Of a stretch of 64,000 nucleotides of DNA, positions 37,769 through 47,591 are shown one piece after another. The notes beneath the pieces were generated by a model. It ran no database searches, was not told the origin of the DNA, and worked only from the letters and a program-made list of their open reading frames with translations. The position numbers were made by a program, and so were the translations under genes. The DNA is from Hyphomicrobiales bacterium (GTDB lineage Bacteria; Pseudomonadota; Alphaproteobacteria; Rhizobiales; Aestuariivirgaceae), in NCBI GenBank assembly GCA_025359215.1, contig JANYHE010000123.1, positions 62,001 to 126,000 of the forward strand. The letters run 5' to 3'. Each line of letters starts with the position of its first letter. The first letter of the stretch is position 1.

Positions 37769-40414
37769 TTAAATCATATTACTCGATTTTTTGAGGCTAG
37801 CCTGAGCTGCCGCAAGCCTGGCGATGGGCACGCGAAACGGGGAACACGAGACATAATCCAGCCCTGCTGCCTCGCAAAAGGCAATCGAAGCCGGGTCGCC
37901 GCCATGTTCACCGCAAATGCCGAGATGCAAGTCGGCCCGCCCTTTGCGCCCGCGCTCCACCGCAAACTCGATCAATTCGCCCACGCCATCCACATCCAGC
38001 GAGATGAAGGGATCATGCGGGAAAATGCCCCGCGCCGTATATTCTCCAATAAAACGCGCACTATCGTCACGGCTAATCCCAAAGGTCGTTTGAGTTAGAT
38101 CATTGGTGCCGAAAGAGAAGAATTCAGCTGATTTCGCAATATCCTCGGCCCGCAAGGCAGCGCGTGGCAATTCAATCATGGTTCCAACCAAAAAGGTAAA
38201 TTCTTCTTCCGATTCGCGTTTCACGTCCGCCGCTACTGCTTCAATGCGCGCACGAACAGCATCGAGTTCAATGTGGGATGAAACCAGCGGAACCATAATT
38301 TCAGCAATCGGTGCGTGGCCTGTGTTGCGCTGCACATTCACGGCGGCCTCAAAAATGGCGCGTGCCTGCATGTCGGTAATCTCAGGATAAGAGAGCAACA
38401 GCCGCACGCCGCGATGGCCCAGCATGGGGTTTTGCTCACGCAGTTCATTAAGCCGCCGCCGCAAAATGACGGGTTCAACGCCCAGTGCTTTAGCAACAGC
38501 GTCAATTTCTTCACCGCCCGAAGGCAAAAATTCATGTAAGGGTGGATCAAGCAAACGAATGCACACGGGCATGCCCGCCATAATTTCAAACAATGCTTCA
38601 AAGTCTGCCCGCAACATGGGCAGAATTTTGGCCAGTGCTGCTCGGCGTTCCTTTTCGGTGTCAGCCAAAATCATCTCACGCATGGCGATAATGCGGTCGC
38701 CTTCGAAGAACATGTGTTCAGTGCGCGAAAGCCCAATGCCCTCAGCGCCAAAGTCGCGCGCAATTCTGGCATCATGAGGAGTTTCGGCATTGGTGCGCAC
38801 TTGCATGCGCCTTGCTTTATCAGCCCAGCTCAGCAGTGCTGCAAAATCACCAGAGAGTGATGGCTTTATGGCGGCCACCTCACCCTTCAACACTTGCCCG
38901 GAGCTGCCATCAATGGTGATCATGTCGCCCTTACGCAACGTCAGGCCTGGCGCTTTTAGAGTGCCTTCAGCAGTGTCAATTTTCAGTGATGAAGCACCCG
39001 CCACGCAAGGCTTGCCCATGCCGCGTGCAATCACCGCCGCATGACTGGTCATGCCACCGCGCGTAGTGAGAACACCATCGGCCACATGGACGCCTTTTAT
39101 ATCTTCAGGTGTTGTCTCCGGCCGCACCAAAATAACCCTTTGCCCCTGGCCCACCAGAATCCGCGCTTCAGCGGCATCAAAAATAATAATGCCAGAGGCC
39201 GCACCAGGTGAAGCTGGCAGGCCAGCGGCAACAATTTCACGCTTGGCATCAGGATCGAGTGATGAATGCAGGAGTTGATCAAGTGAAAGAGGATCAATGC
39301 GCAGCAAAGCTTGGCCTTCGCTAATGCGCCCCTGTCGCACCATATCGGCAACTATTTTGATCGCGGCATAGGTCGTGCGCCGCGCTGGCTTGCAATCGAG
39401 CAACCAGAGTTGCCCTTGCGCCACAGTGAAATCCACCGTCACCGCATCACAATTCTCGTATTCCAGTTTGGCAATACTATATTGCAAATCAGAAAACGCT
39501 TTGGGCATGGCCTGTGCAAATTCCATCGTCAGGGGCCAGCTCTGCCGTAACCGCGCCACCAAATCCGGCCCTTGAGCTTCTGGAAGATATTCCCCCTGTA
39601 ACTGGGCCTCACCGGTTTGCGGGTGGCGGGAGCTAGCCGTGCCAGCACCTGAAATTTCCGACTGGTTTCCAAACACCATCGCTTGCACGACAATCGCAAT
39701 GCCTGCTCCAGCGTCGATGCCATGCAGCTTGCGATGGGTTTTTGCACGAGGGCCATTCCAACCACGAACTAGGGCTGTGATGGTGCTCCAAAGTTGTTCC
39801 GTAACATCTTGCGGAAAAGCTTGGCGACCATGGCTTTCAAGCTGTGATTTAAAACGCGTGGTGAGTTCTCGCGCATCAGAGGTCTTAATTTCTGTGGCCG
39901 AAACATAGCCGCGCTCTTCAATAAACAAATTGAGCAAATCTTCAAATGCTGCCGGATCGTCGCCCATCACCACATGGGCATAATTTTGAATAAAGCGGCG
40001 GTAACATTCATGGGCAAAACCGGGGTCGCCTGATGATTTGGCCAACCCTTCCACCGTGGCATCATTCAAACCCAAGTTAAGAACAGCTTCCAAAGTTCCG
40101 GGCAAGGCCATGGGTGTGGATGGCCGCACGGCGAGCAACAAAAGTCGTTTAGCGTCACCCAACTCACAACCCGTCTCTTCAGCCATGTGGTGAAGTGCGG
40201 TTTCAATTTCAATTTTCAGATTGGCAATGGCCTGTTCATCGCCTGCTGCTATGAGGCGGCAAGCTTCTACACTCAACACAAATCCGGGTGGCACTGACAG
40301 GCCAAGCCGAGCCATGTTCAAAAGGGCTGCACCCTTTTGACCAAGATTGAGTTGCGAAATTGCGGCTCTTAATTTACCGAATGGCGCAATCAGCGATGGT
40401 GAATTTTGTTTCAT
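37769..40414 (-). CDS. Pyruvate, phosphate dikinase, divergent form
   Basis: PPDK interconverts pyruvate, ATP and phosphate with PEP. The ORF track begins at a TTG; I use ATG 40414 (MKQNSPSLIAPFGKLRA), giving 881 residues, a normal length. The swivelling His domain is GGMTSHAAVIARGMGKPC, and the C-terminal PEP-binding barrel has LSRTEHMFFEGDRI, FSFGTNDLTQTTFGISRDD and CGEHGGDP, with the catalytic Cys. The ATP-grasp part is unusual: AVRPSTPMALPGTLEAVLNLG replaces the usual SVRSGARxSMPGMMDTVLNLG, and GQKGA replaces GGKGA. It could be a second-type PPDK or a related PEP-utilising enzyme. It follows a FAD oxidase gene on the same strand. Confidence 0.87.
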   Translation of the reverse strand: MKQNSPSLIAPFGKLRAAISQLNLGQKGAALLNMARLGLSVPPGFVLSVEACRLIAAGDEQAIANLKIEIETALHHMAEETGCELGDAKRLLLLAVRPSTPMALPGTLEAVLNLGLNDATVEGLAKSSGDPGFAHECYRRFIQNYAHVVMGDDPAAFEDLLNLFIEERGYVSATEIKTSDARELTTRFKSQLESHGRQAFPQDVTEQLWSTITALVRGWNGPRAKTHRKLHGIDAGAGIAIVVQAMVFGNQSEISGAGTASSRHPQTGEAQLQGEYLPEAQGPDLVARLRQSWPLTMEFAQAMPKAFSDLQYSIAKLEYENCDAVTVDFTVAQGQLWLLDCKPARRTTYAAIKIVADMVRQGRISEGQALLRIDPLSLDQLLHSSLDPDAKREIVAAGLPASPGAASGIIIFDAAEARILVGQGQRVILVRPETTPEDIKGVHVADGVLTTRGGMTSHAAVIARGMGKPCVAGASSLKIDTAEGTLKAPGLTLRKGDMITIDGSSGQVLKGEVAAIKPSLSGDFAALLSWADKARRMQVRTNAETPHDARIARDFGAEGIGLSRTEHMFFEGDRIIAMREMILADTEKERRAALAKILPMLRADFEALFEIMAGMPVCIRLLDPPLHEFLPSGGEEIDAVAKALGVEPVILRRRLNELREQNPMLGHRGVRLLLSYPEITDMQARAIFEAAVNVQRNTGHAPIAEIMVPLVSSHIELDAVRARIEAVAADVKRESEEEFTFLVGTMIELPRAALRAEDIAKSAEFFSFGTNDLTQTTFGISRDDSARFIGEYTARGIFPHDPFISLDVDGVGELIEFAVERGRKGRADLHLGICGEHGGDPASIAFCEAAGLDYVSCSPFRVPIARLAAAQASLKKSSNMI

Positions 40415-40471
40415 GTTCTGCTGCAATGCAGCAAAGCCCCTGCGGTGCAGAAGGTCAAGAGATCAGTTTGG

Positions 40472-41878
40472 TTAAAGTGAAGGATCAGGCGGCAACACCT
40501 TGCCGGGATTCATGATGTTGTTCGGGTCGAACAGTTTTTTCAACCCGCGCATCATCTCAAGCTCCACCGGTGATTTAATCCGCAGCATATCATCGCGCTT
40601 CAATTGGCCAATACCATGCTCGGCACTGATCGAGCCTCCATGCTTTAAAACCACATCAAACACCGCCCAATTCATATCGTGCCACTGAGCGAGAAATTTC
40701 TGTTTATCCATGCCCACGGGCTGCGTGACGTTAAAATGCATATTGCCATCACCCATATGGCCAAAACACATCAACCGCGCTCCCGGCATAAAGCGTTGCA
40801 CCGCTTCTGCTCCCTCGGCTATGAAAGCCGGGATATGGGAGACCGGCACCGATACATCATGCTTGATCGAGCCGCCTTCGTGGCGTTGCGACTCTGGCAT
40901 CAACTCACGAATGGCCCACAAGGTTTGGCGCTGGGATTCTGATTGCGCGAGACTGGCATCCGTCACCAAGCCACGCTCCATCGCCAATTCTAAGATGCTT
41001 TCAAAATTGCCGGGTGCAGCATCGGCCAACTCCGTGAGCACGAACCACGGCGAAAGCAATTGAATGGGGTTGTTCACACCCATGTGTTTCACAGTGAATC
41101 CCATAGCAATATCCGGCATTAGTTCAAATGCAACAACACGATTGCCGCTTTCTGATTTGACCAGCGCCAATAAATCGACGGCCGCTTGCACCGACGGCAC
41201 AGCGATGAAAGCCGTGTCGTGCCTGCGCGGCTTGGGATAAAGTTTCAGCACTGCAGCGGTGATTACGCCCAGTGTGCCTTCCGCACCGATGAACAGGTTT
41301 TTGAGATCATAGCCGGTGTTATCCTTGCGCAGTTTCTTAAGGCCATTCCACACACGGCCATCAGCCAGCACCACTTCCAGACCCAAACATAAGTCGCGTG
41401 TGTTGCCATAGGCCAACACATTCAAGCCGCCTGCATTGGATGAAAGATTGCCACCAATCCGGCACGAACCTTCGGAGGCCAGGCTTAGCGGAAACAGACG
41501 GTCCACGGAATCTGCTGCTTCCTGCACCGATTTTAAAATAGCACCTGCTTCAACTGTAATCGTGTAATCAGCAGCATCAACATCAATAATTTTAGTCATG
41601 CGGTCCAGCGATAGCAGCACTTCCGAACCCGTGGGCATTTGCCCACCCACTAATCCGGTATTCCCCGACTGCGGAACAATGGCTGTGCCAGTCTCGTTGC
41701 ATAGGTTCAAGATTTGCGAAACTTCATCAGTGCAGGAAGGGCGCAGAACCAATGGCGAAGTGCCCGGCCAAAGGTCGCGCCATTCGCGCATATAGGGGGC
41801 CATATCAGCAACTGAAGTAATCGCATTTTTTGCACCGACGATGGCGATGAGGTGTTGGAGAGTTTGCTTAGTGATCAT
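40472..41878 (-). CDS. FAD-linked oxidase, D-lactate/D-2-hydroxyglutarate dehydrogenase type
   Basis: This 468-residue FAD oxidoreductase is of the GlcD/D2HGDH class. The FAD-binding domain contains VPQSGNTGLVGGQMPTGSEVLLSLDRM and RIGGNLSSNAGGLNVLAYGNTRDLCLGLEVVL. The cap domain ends with CFGHMGDGNMHFNVTQP, which provides metal-binding His residues, and GSISAEHGIGQLKRDDM. The C-terminal NIMNPGKVLP is diagnostic. It would oxidise a D-2-hydroxy acid and pass electrons to the respiratory chain. It may be cotranscribed with the PPDK gene 57 bases downstream. The 5' side meets a palindromic repeat. Confidence 0.93.
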   Translation of the reverse strand: MITKQTLQHLIAIVGAKNAITSVADMAPYMREWRDLWPGTSPLVLRPSCTDEVSQILNLCNETGTAIVPQSGNTGLVGGQMPTGSEVLLSLDRMTKIIDVDAADYTITVEAGAILKSVQEAADSVDRLFPLSLASEGSCRIGGNLSSNAGGLNVLAYGNTRDLCLGLEVVLADGRVWNGLKKLRKDNTGYDLKNLFIGAEGTLGVITAAVLKLYPKPRRHDTAFIAVPSVQAAVDLLALVKSESGNRVVAFELMPDIAMGFTVKHMGVNNPIQLLSPWFVLTELADAAPGNFESILELAMERGLVTDASLAQSESQRQTLWAIRELMPESQRHEGGSIKHDVSVPVSHIPAFIAEGAEAVQRFMPGARLMCFGHMGDGNMHFNVTQPVGMDKQKFLAQWHDMNWAVFDVVLKHGGSISAEHGIGQLKRDDMLRIKSPVELEMMRGLKKLFDPNNIMNPGKVLPPDPSL

Positions 41879-41900
41879 GATGTTACCTCAAGCGAAGAAA

Positions 41901-42002
41901 CCTCATCCGGCCTTCGGCCACCTTCTCCAAAGGAGAAGGGCATTTGTTTGAATTCACCCTTCTCCTCTGGAGAAGGTGCCCCGAAGGGGCGGATGAGGTC
42001 CC
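41901..42002. repeat. RIME-like palindromic repeat, type 1 copy
   Basis: Opening CCTCATCCGGCC and closing GGCGGATGAGGTCCC are imperfect complements, and the inner CACCTTCTCCAAAGGAGAAGG is identical to the 13561-13667 copy. It lies between the FAD oxidase start and the tsaC stop, in a region without other features. Confidence 0.85.
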
Positions 42003-42008
42003 TTTGGT

Positions 42009-42923
42009 TCATCGTGGTGCCGCTGCCCTTTTCAATCGATCATTAATCGCTTCACCCAATCCTATATTTGGAATGGGTGCCACCGCAATGTGAGATGGGT
42101 TTCGATTGTCTAACTCATGAAGCATTCGAAATAAATTCGCGGCCGCTTCCACCACATCGCCAGACTGAGAAAGCGTGTATGTGGATTTATAAGGGCCAAA
42201 GCCCAAATATAATTCACCTTCAAGCCGTGCTTCCGCGTTCAACCGCATCGCTGCATGTGGCGCATAGTGGCTTTCAAGTTGGCCGGGTGAATACAATGCG
42301 CCGCCCGCGTCGGCTTCAGCAAGCCCAAAGCCCAGCGCATCCTCAATCACATCGCGGGCCAATCCGCCGGGCCGCAACAATCTGGGGCGATCCATGAAAC
42401 TCACAACAGTGGATTCCACGCCCACAGCACAAGCCCCGCCATCCAAAATCATATCAAGTTTTAACCCGGCTCGAACATGCTCCGCAGTTGTGGGGCTAAT
42501 CCGGCCCGACGGGTTCGCACTCGGTGCCACCACAGGCCGACCTACAGCGCGAATAAGTTCTAAAGCAATCGGATGGGCTGGCACTCGTAAAGCCACGCTG
42601 GGCAAACCGGCAGATGCCAATAAAGAAACCTTACAATCCACCCTTCTAGGCACCACCAGAGTTAAAGGCCCCGGCCAAAACCTTGCGGCAAGTTTTAATG
42701 CATCGGCTGAAAACTCACCCAATGCAAAAGCCGCCTCCACATCTTCCACGTGGGCAATCAAGGGATTAAATTGCGGGCGGCCCTTGGCCGCATAGATCTT
42801 CGCAACCGCATGGTCTTGCGTGGCATCCGCCCCTAGCCCGTAAACCGTCTCAGTGGGAAACGCCACCAAACCGCCTTGCAAAATCAAAGCGGCGGCTGTG
42901 GCAATATCGTCGGGCGTTGTCAT
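42009..42923 (-). CDS. L-threonylcarbamoyladenylate synthase (TsaC/Sua5 type)
   Basis: This enzyme makes threonylcarbamoyl-AMP for the t6A37 modification of ANN-decoding tRNAs. The 304-residue length indicates the Sua5 form, with a C-terminal domain. The YrdC core has GGLVAFPTETVYGLGADATQDHAVAKIYAAKGRPQFNPLIAHV and APSANPSGRISPTTAEHV. The C-terminal Sua5 domain begins around SPGQLESHYAPHAAMRL. The start overlaps the non-coding leader of the divergent HDAC gene; the 3' side meets a palindromic repeat. Confidence 0.96.
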   Translation of the reverse strand: MTTPDDIATAAALILQGGLVAFPTETVYGLGADATQDHAVAKIYAAKGRPQFNPLIAHVEDVEAAFALGEFSADALKLAARFWPGPLTLVVPRRVDCKVSLLASAGLPSVALRVPAHPIALELIRAVGRPVVAPSANPSGRISPTTAEHVRAGLKLDMILDGGACAVGVESTVVSFMDRPRLLRPGGLARDVIEDALGFGLAEADAGGALYSPGQLESHYAPHAAMRLNAEARLEGELYLGFGPYKSTYTLSQSGDVVEAAANLFRMLHELDNRNPSHIAVAPIPNIGLGEAINDRLKRAAAPR

Positions 42924-42969
42924 CTGCGCCCCTATAGCATCGCAGATAAATTTGGGCTACCTCACAGGC

Positions 42970-43947
42970 ATGGCCACTTTTGTTTTTTCTCATCCTGCGT
43001 CAATGGCGCATGTCACCCCCGACGGGCACCCCGAACGCATAGACCGCATTCGGGCTGTGCATGATGTTTTGCGCTCGCTCCATTTCAAAAACATTGTTCA
43101 TCGTGAAGCTCCGCTGGGCCGCGAGGAAGATATTATCCGCGCTCACACCGAAGAGCATTATCAGCACATTTTAGCGTCTGCGCCTGAGCATGGATTTGAA
43201 TATCTCGACTCCGACACAATAATGTCTGAAGGGTCGCTTGCCGCTGCATTGCGCGCCGTGGGCGGAGCCAATGCGGCAGTGGATGCGGTATTTAAAGGTG
43301 AAGCGCAAAATGCATTCCTTGCCATGCGCCCACCTGGCCACCACGCAGAACATAACCGTGCCATGGGTTTTTGCATGTTTAACCAAGCCGCCATTGCTGC
43401 ACTCTACGCGCGCCATAAATATGATGCGGAGCGCGTGGCGGTAATTGATTTTGATGTGCACCACGGCAATGGCACGCAAGATATTTTCTGGTCCGATGCT
43501 GATTTGTTTTATGGCTCCACCCATCAAATGCCGCTCTATCCTGGCTCAGGTGCCGCCAGCGAAACGGGAGTAGGCAATATATTCAATGCACCCCTGAAAG
43601 CAGGCGATGGCGGCCCCGCGTTCAAAGAAGCAATGAAGAATAAAATTCTCACCAACCTCAACGCCTTTGAACCTGATTTGATTATCATCTCCGCCGGATT
43701 TGATGCCCACATCCGCGATCCATTGGGGTCGCTGGAGCTGGTGGAAGAAGATTTCGCTTGGATCACATTGCAACTCATGGAAATTGCCCAAACCCATTGT
43801 GAAGGGCGAATTGTTTCGGTGCTGGAAGGTGGCTATGATTTGCAAGGGCTGGCAGGCGGTGTCGGTATTCACTTGCAGGCACTCATGCATGGTTCTGCAG
43901 TGATGGGCAGTGAAGAACAAGACGACGAAGAGGACGAGGAACAATAA
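42970..43947 (+). CDS. Histone deacetylase-family amidohydrolase
   Basis: This is a bacterial class II HDAC-like enzyme that removes acetyl or similar groups from acetylated amines. I use ATG 42970 ([22 protein letters not shown]); the ORF-track start runs into tsaC. Zinc and catalytic residues are in [36 protein letters not shown] and [15 protein letters not shown]. The C-terminus is unusually acidic ([11 protein letters not shown]). The stop overlaps the xseB start (TAATG). Substrates may be acetylpolyamines or acetylated proteins. Confidence 0.93.
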   Translation: MATFVFSHPASMAHVTPDGHPERIDRIRAVHDVLRSLHFKNIVHREAPLGREEDIIRAHTEEHYQHILASAPEHGFEYLDSDTIMSEGSLAAALRAVGGANAAVDAVFKGEAQNAFLAMRPPGHHAEHNRAMGFCMFNQAAIAALYARHKYDAERVAVIDFDVHHGNGTQDIFWSDADLFYGSTHQMPLYPGSGAASETGVGNIFNAPLKAGDGGPAFKEAMKNKILTNLNAFEPDLIIISAGFDAHIRDPLGSLELVEEDFAWITLQLMEIAQTHCEGRIVSVLEGGYDLQGLAGGVGIHLQALMHGSAVMGSEEQDDEEDEEQ

Positions 43948-44192
43948 TGGCCGACGAATTGGATATCAAAACCCTCTCCTTTGAAAAGGCTTTGGCAGCA
44001 CTTGAGGAGATCGTTTCCAAATTGGAATCGGGCCGTGTGGACTTGGAAGAGTCGATCAAGATCTATGAACGCGGCGAAGCCCTGCGCAAACATTGCGAAA
44101 CCAAATTAGCCGAGGCCGAAGCTCGCATTGAAAAAATCACCTTGGGTGCCAATGGCAAACCCACAGGCACAACGCCGCTTGATGTGGAATGA
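43947..44192 (+). CDS. xseB: Exodeoxyribonuclease VII small subunit
   Basis: XseB joins XseA to degrade single-stranded DNA. The 81-residue product has the coiled-coil signature [41 protein letters not shown]. The start overlaps the HDAC stop, and the end overlaps the tlyA start (ATGA). In the alphaproteobacteria I know, dxs often lies between xseB and tlyA; here they abut. Confidence 0.97.
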   Translation: MADELDIKTLSFEKALAALEEIVSKLESGRVDLEESIKIYERGEALRKHCETKLAEAEARIEKITLGANGKPTGTTPLDVE

Positions 44193-44914
44193 TCCGTCAA
44201 CGTCTCGATGAAGCGCTGGTGGCGAGACAACTTTATTCTAGTCGCGCTCGTGCGCGTGATGCTATTTTGCGCGGCACAATTCTGGTTGATGGAGAACCCG
44301 CCCGCAAGCCATCGCAAATGGTGTTGCAAGATGCGGCGCTAACCACGGCCGATGAAGCGCAGAAATATGTTTCGCGTTCGGCCCTGAAACTCGTTCATGC
44401 GCTTGATCATTTTGGCATTAATCCAGAAGGCCGAGTGTGTTTAGACATTGGCGCATCGACGGGTGGATTCACGCAAGTGTTGTTGCAGCGCGGTGCTGAA
44501 CATGTGTTCGCCATTGATGTGGGCCATGATCAAATGATGCTGGAAGGCCCCAAGATCACATTACATGAAGGGCTTAATGCAAGGGATTTGGAGCTCGAAC
44601 ACATCTCTCCAAAAGTCTCCCTAATCCTTTGTGATGTAAGCTTTATTCCACTTCGCATCGCATTACCAAAAGCTCTGAGTTTGGTTGAAGCAGGTGCTGA
44701 TTTAATTGCGCTTATTAAACCACAATTTGAAGTGGGCAGGCAAGGTGTCACTCGTGGCGGCATGGTGAAAGACGAAGCAGCACATGAGCGCGTGTGTGTC
44801 GAAGTGGCAGCCTTTCTGGTGGCCTCCGGGTGGGAAGTACTTGGCATTATCCCATCCCCCATGGATGGTGGCGACGGCAATGTTGAGTTCTTGATCGCAG
44901 CGAAGAAGACTTGA
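44189..44914 (+). CDS. tlyA: TlyA-family rRNA 2'-O-methyltransferase
   Basis: TlyA proteins add 2'-O-methyl groups to 16S/23S rRNA and are often annotated as haemolysins. The N-terminal S4 domain is [31 protein letters not shown]. The FtsJ-like methyltransferase part has [33 protein letters not shown], with catalytic Lys in [11 protein letters not shown]. The 241-residue length fits. It overlaps xseB and ends before a palindromic repeat. Confidence 0.94.
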   Translation: MIRQRLDEALVARQLYSSRARARDAILRGTILVDGEPARKPSQMVLQDAALTTADEAQKYVSRSALKLVHALDHFGINPEGRVCLDIGASTGGFTQVLLQRGAEHVFAIDVGHDQMMLEGPKITLHEGLNARDLELEHISPKVSLILCDVSFIPLRIALPKALSLVEAGADLIALIKPQFEVGRQGVTRGGMVKDEAAHERVCVEVAAFLVASGWEVLGIIPSPMDGGDGNVEFLIAAKKT

Positions 44915-44920
44915 TTTCTT

Positions 44921-45052
44921 ATCCCTTTTCGCGAAGCGGGGAGGGTGGATCGCGAAGCGAGACGGGTGGGGAGTTTATAGTCGGATACTGTATTCGTTGC
45001 TGCCACCCCATCCGGCGCAAGAGCGCCACCTTTCCCGCTAGCGGAGAAGGAG
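44921..45052. repeat. RIME-like palindromic repeat, type 2, diverged copy
   Basis: The left arm GCGGGGAGGGTGGATCGCG and the downstream GAGACGGGTGGGG match the DUF559-flanking copies, with more differences. The right arm is CCACCCCATCCGGCGCAAG and CCACCTTTCCCGC. It lies between the convergent ends of tlyA and the trans-sulfuration gene. Confidence 0.8.
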
Positions 45053-45070
45053 GAGTTTAGGATTCAACAA

Positions 45071-46213
45071 TTAAATCTCCTTCAGCGCCTGCTCAATATC
45101 GGCGACCAAATCATTCACATTTTCGATACCAATTGATAACCGCACTAGATTATCGGGCAAGGTGCTGGTGGGGCCTTCCACGGTTTTGCGATGCTCTGCC
45201 AAACTCTCAACTCCACCCAAAGATGTCGCTGGGATGATCACTTTCAAAAGCGTGCAGAATTTTTTGGAGCCTGCAAAATCAGATTTCAAAAGCAAACTCA
45301 TCATGCCGCCATAGCCATTGGTCATCTGCCGTCGCGCAATCGCGTAACTGGGATGCGTGGCCAGTCCAGGGTAGAGCACGCGCTCAACTTTCGGATGATT
45401 TGAAAAATGCCGGGCAATGGCCAGCGCATTGTTTGAAGCTTGTGCATAACGCACAAACAATGTGCGCATGCCGCGCATGAGCAACCAGCAATCAAAAGGT
45501 GCGAGAGGCGAACTCGATTTTGTGCGCAGCCACTTTAATTCATTCCAGCGCGGGTTCACATCGCGCGTGATAAGTCCACCTGCCAACACATCAGAATGGC
45601 CGTTGAGATATTTTGTAACCGAATGGAAAACAATATCCGCGCCAAAGGTCAAAGGCTGTGTTGTGACGGCACCAGTGGCCGTTGCATCAACAGCAAGGAT
45701 TGCACCAACTTTATGGGCAGCCTTCGCCACCTCTTCAATATCAATCACATCCCATGTCGGGTTGATAGGCGTTTCAATCCATACCAAATCAGTGTTGGAT
45801 CTGATTGCGCCAACTAAGGCACCGGGAATATTTGAATCAACCAGAGTTAGTGTAATCCGGCCTTTGGCTTCGAGGCGTTGCAGCCACTCTCTGGTGTTGT
45901 AGTACATAACATCGAGCGAAACCACATGCGCACCTTGCGGAATAGTTTCAAACAGGGTTGTGATTGCAGCCATGCCAGAGGCAAATAATAAAGCGGCTTT
46001 ACCATGCTCAAGCTCAGCCAGAATGTCCTCCGCCTGCCATAAATTGGGGCTGCCGTTGCGAACATAGTTTTCTTTGAGCAGGGGTTCATAATTCTCATCG
46101 CGTGCATAAGTCGTCGATAAGTAAAGCGGCGGAACCACAGCGCCCGTAGTTTGGTCGGTGGCGCGAAGCGCGTGCGCCGCCACAGTTTCAGGCCGCAGTT
46201 TATCGTTAGACAT
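45071..46213 (-). CDS. PLP-dependent trans-sulfuration enzyme (CGS/CBL family)
   Basis: The family includes cystathionine gamma-synthase, beta-lyase and related Cys/Met enzymes. ATG 46213 (MSNDKLRPETVAAHALR) starts 380 residues; the longer ORF-track N-terminus lies within the upstream SDR gene. PLP is held by Lys in HSVTKYLNGHSDVLAGG. Other blocks are TGAVVPPLYLSTTYARD, SGMAAITTLF, WIETPINPTWDVIDI and SLGGVESLAEH. Which reaction it performs is undecided. The ATG overlaps the SDR stop by eight bases. The unit SRPBCC, pdxH, SDR and this gene is compact, and pdxH makes the cofactor it needs. Confidence 0.92.
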   Translation of the reverse strand: MSNDKLRPETVAAHALRATDQTTGAVVPPLYLSTTYARDENYEPLLKENYVRNGSPNLWQAEDILAELEHGKAALLFASGMAAITTLFETIPQGAHVVSLDVMYYNTREWLQRLEAKGRITLTLVDSNIPGALVGAIRSNTDLVWIETPINPTWDVIDIEEVAKAAHKVGAILAVDATATGAVTTQPLTFGADIVFHSVTKYLNGHSDVLAGGLITRDVNPRWNELKWLRTKSSSPLAPFDCWLLMRGMRTLFVRYAQASNNALAIARHFSNHPKVERVLYPGLATHPSYAIARRQMTNGYGGMMSLLLKSDFAGSKKFCTLLKVIIPATSLGGVESLAEHRKTVEGPTSTLPDNLVRLSIGIENVNDLVADIEQALKEI

Positions 46214-46955
46214 GTTGTCCGCCATTGATAAGAATTTCAGCTCCAGTGATGTAGCTTGAATCATTTGTGCAGAGGAAATAGATCGCCTTGGCAACTTCCT
46301 CTGGCTGGCCCAAGCGTTGCAATGGGAGTTGCTCAACTATTTTTTCAGTGCCTGGAGACAGAATTGCGGTTTCGATTTCGCCCGGCGAAATTGCATTCAC
46401 ACGAACGCCGCGCGGGCCAAAATCTGCCGCCATTTCACGGGTGAGCGAGGCCAGAGCTGCTTTTGATGTGGAATAAGCAGCGCCAGCAAAGGGATGAACA
46501 CGAGAACCAGCGATGGAAGTTACGTTCACCACAGCACCCTTGGCCGTGGTCAACTCGTCAATCAGCCCGCGTGCCAGCATGATGGGCGCAAAGAAATTCA
46601 CTTGAAACACGCGCTTCCATTCATCTTCATCTGATTCAATGGCATTGAGTCGCGCACCACCCGCCTTTTTGGGGCTGATAGCAGCGTTGTTGATTAATGC
46701 GTGAAGCCCGCCGCCATGTTTTTGCAACTTATCGCGCATCACCAAAATCGCTCGCGCCGTATCTTCTGAAGAAGCAAGGTCAACCACGATATGATCTTCC
46801 GGCCCAGCATCCCATGGGCAATCATCAGGAAATGGGTGGCGCGAGCAAGTAATCACCCGCCAGCCCGCAGTGGAAAAGCGCTTCACCGTGGCATGGCCTA
46901 TGCCTCGCGAAGCGCCTGTCAGAATAAGAGTTTTGCGTTGATCAGAATTGGGCAT
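46206..46955 (-). CDS. SDR-family NAD(P)-dependent oxidoreductase
   Basis: The product is 249 residues, a classical short-chain dehydrogenase. It has the nucleotide-binding LILTGASRGIGHATVKRFS, NNAAI, catalytic Ser in NVTSIAGSR and YSTSKAAL (YxxxK). The C-terminal SPGEIETAILSPGTE and DSSYITGAEILINGGQHV are standard. The substrate is unknown. It lies four bases after pdxH and overlaps the trans-sulfuration gene. Confidence 0.94.
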   Translation of the reverse strand: MPNSDQRKTLILTGASRGIGHATVKRFSTAGWRVITCSRHPFPDDCPWDAGPEDHIVVDLASSEDTARAILVMRDKLQKHGGGLHALINNAAISPKKAGGARLNAIESDEDEWKRVFQVNFFAPIMLARGLIDELTTAKGAVVNVTSIAGSRVHPFAGAAYSTSKAALASLTREMAADFGPRGVRVNAISPGEIETAILSPGTEKIVEQLPLQRLGQPEEVAKAIYFLCTNDSSYITGAEILINGGQHV

Positions 46956-46958
46956 GAA

Positions 46959-47591
46959 TTATGGATACAACTTTGCCTTGGTCCAACCAGCACTTTGATT
47001 TTCTCGCCGGAAAACCACCCGGTCATGCAAGCGGAAGGGCCTGTCGTGCCAGAACTCAATGGAAAGAGGCAGAATGCGAAAGCCACTCCAATGGGGTGGG
47101 CGCGGCACGGTGCCTATTGCATATTTGGCAGCATACATGGCCACTGAAGTTTCCAACGCAAAGTGGCCTTCCAAAGGGCGTGACTGCGCACTGGCCCATG
47201 CGCCAATGCGTGAATCGCGAGGGCGCGAATTGAAATAGGCATCGGCTTCTGCAGCGGTTACTTTTTCCACGAGGCCGCGCACCCGCACTTGGCGGCGCAA
47301 TGATTTCCAATGCCACATTACGGCAGCCTTCATGGTGGCCTGAATTTCTTGGCCCTTTTGGCTTTCGTAATTGGTGTAAAACACAAACCCTTTTTCGTCG
47401 AAGTCCTTCAACAAAACCATGCGAACGTTTGGCAGTCCTTCTTCGTCCACGGTTGAAAGTGCCATAGCATTGGGATCATTGGGTTCAGATTTTTCAGCAT
47501 CCTTCATCCATTCGGCAAACAACGCGAAGGGATCATTGCGCTCAGTGAAACCTTGCTGAGCAGTGGTGACGGCGAGACGTTCTAAATCCAT
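46959..47591 (-). CDS. pdxH: Pyridoxamine 5'-phosphate oxidase
   Basis: PdxH is the FMN-dependent oxidase producing pyridoxal 5'-phosphate. The 210-residue protein has [44 protein letters not shown] and the C-terminal [24 protein letters not shown]. The start overlaps the SRPBCC stop (TAATG). A PLP-dependent enzyme lies two genes downstream in the same unit. Confidence 0.97.
   Translation of the reverse strand: MDLERLAVTTAQQGFTERNDPFALFAEWMKDAEKSEPNDPNAMALSTVDEEGLPNVRMVLLKDFDEKGFVFYTNYESQKGQEIQATMKAAVMWHWKSLRRQVRVRGLVEKVTAAEADAYFNSRPRDSRIGAWASAQSRPLEGHFALETSVAMYAAKYAIGTVPRPPHWSGFRILPLSIEFWHDRPFRLHDRVVFRRENQSAGWTKAKLYP

Noticed and set aside
40419-40433. TGCTGCA-A-TGCAGCA palindrome just before the PPDK start
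   Set aside because: Short, overlaps the 5' leader and has no T-run; it could be an operator, but nothing else supports it.
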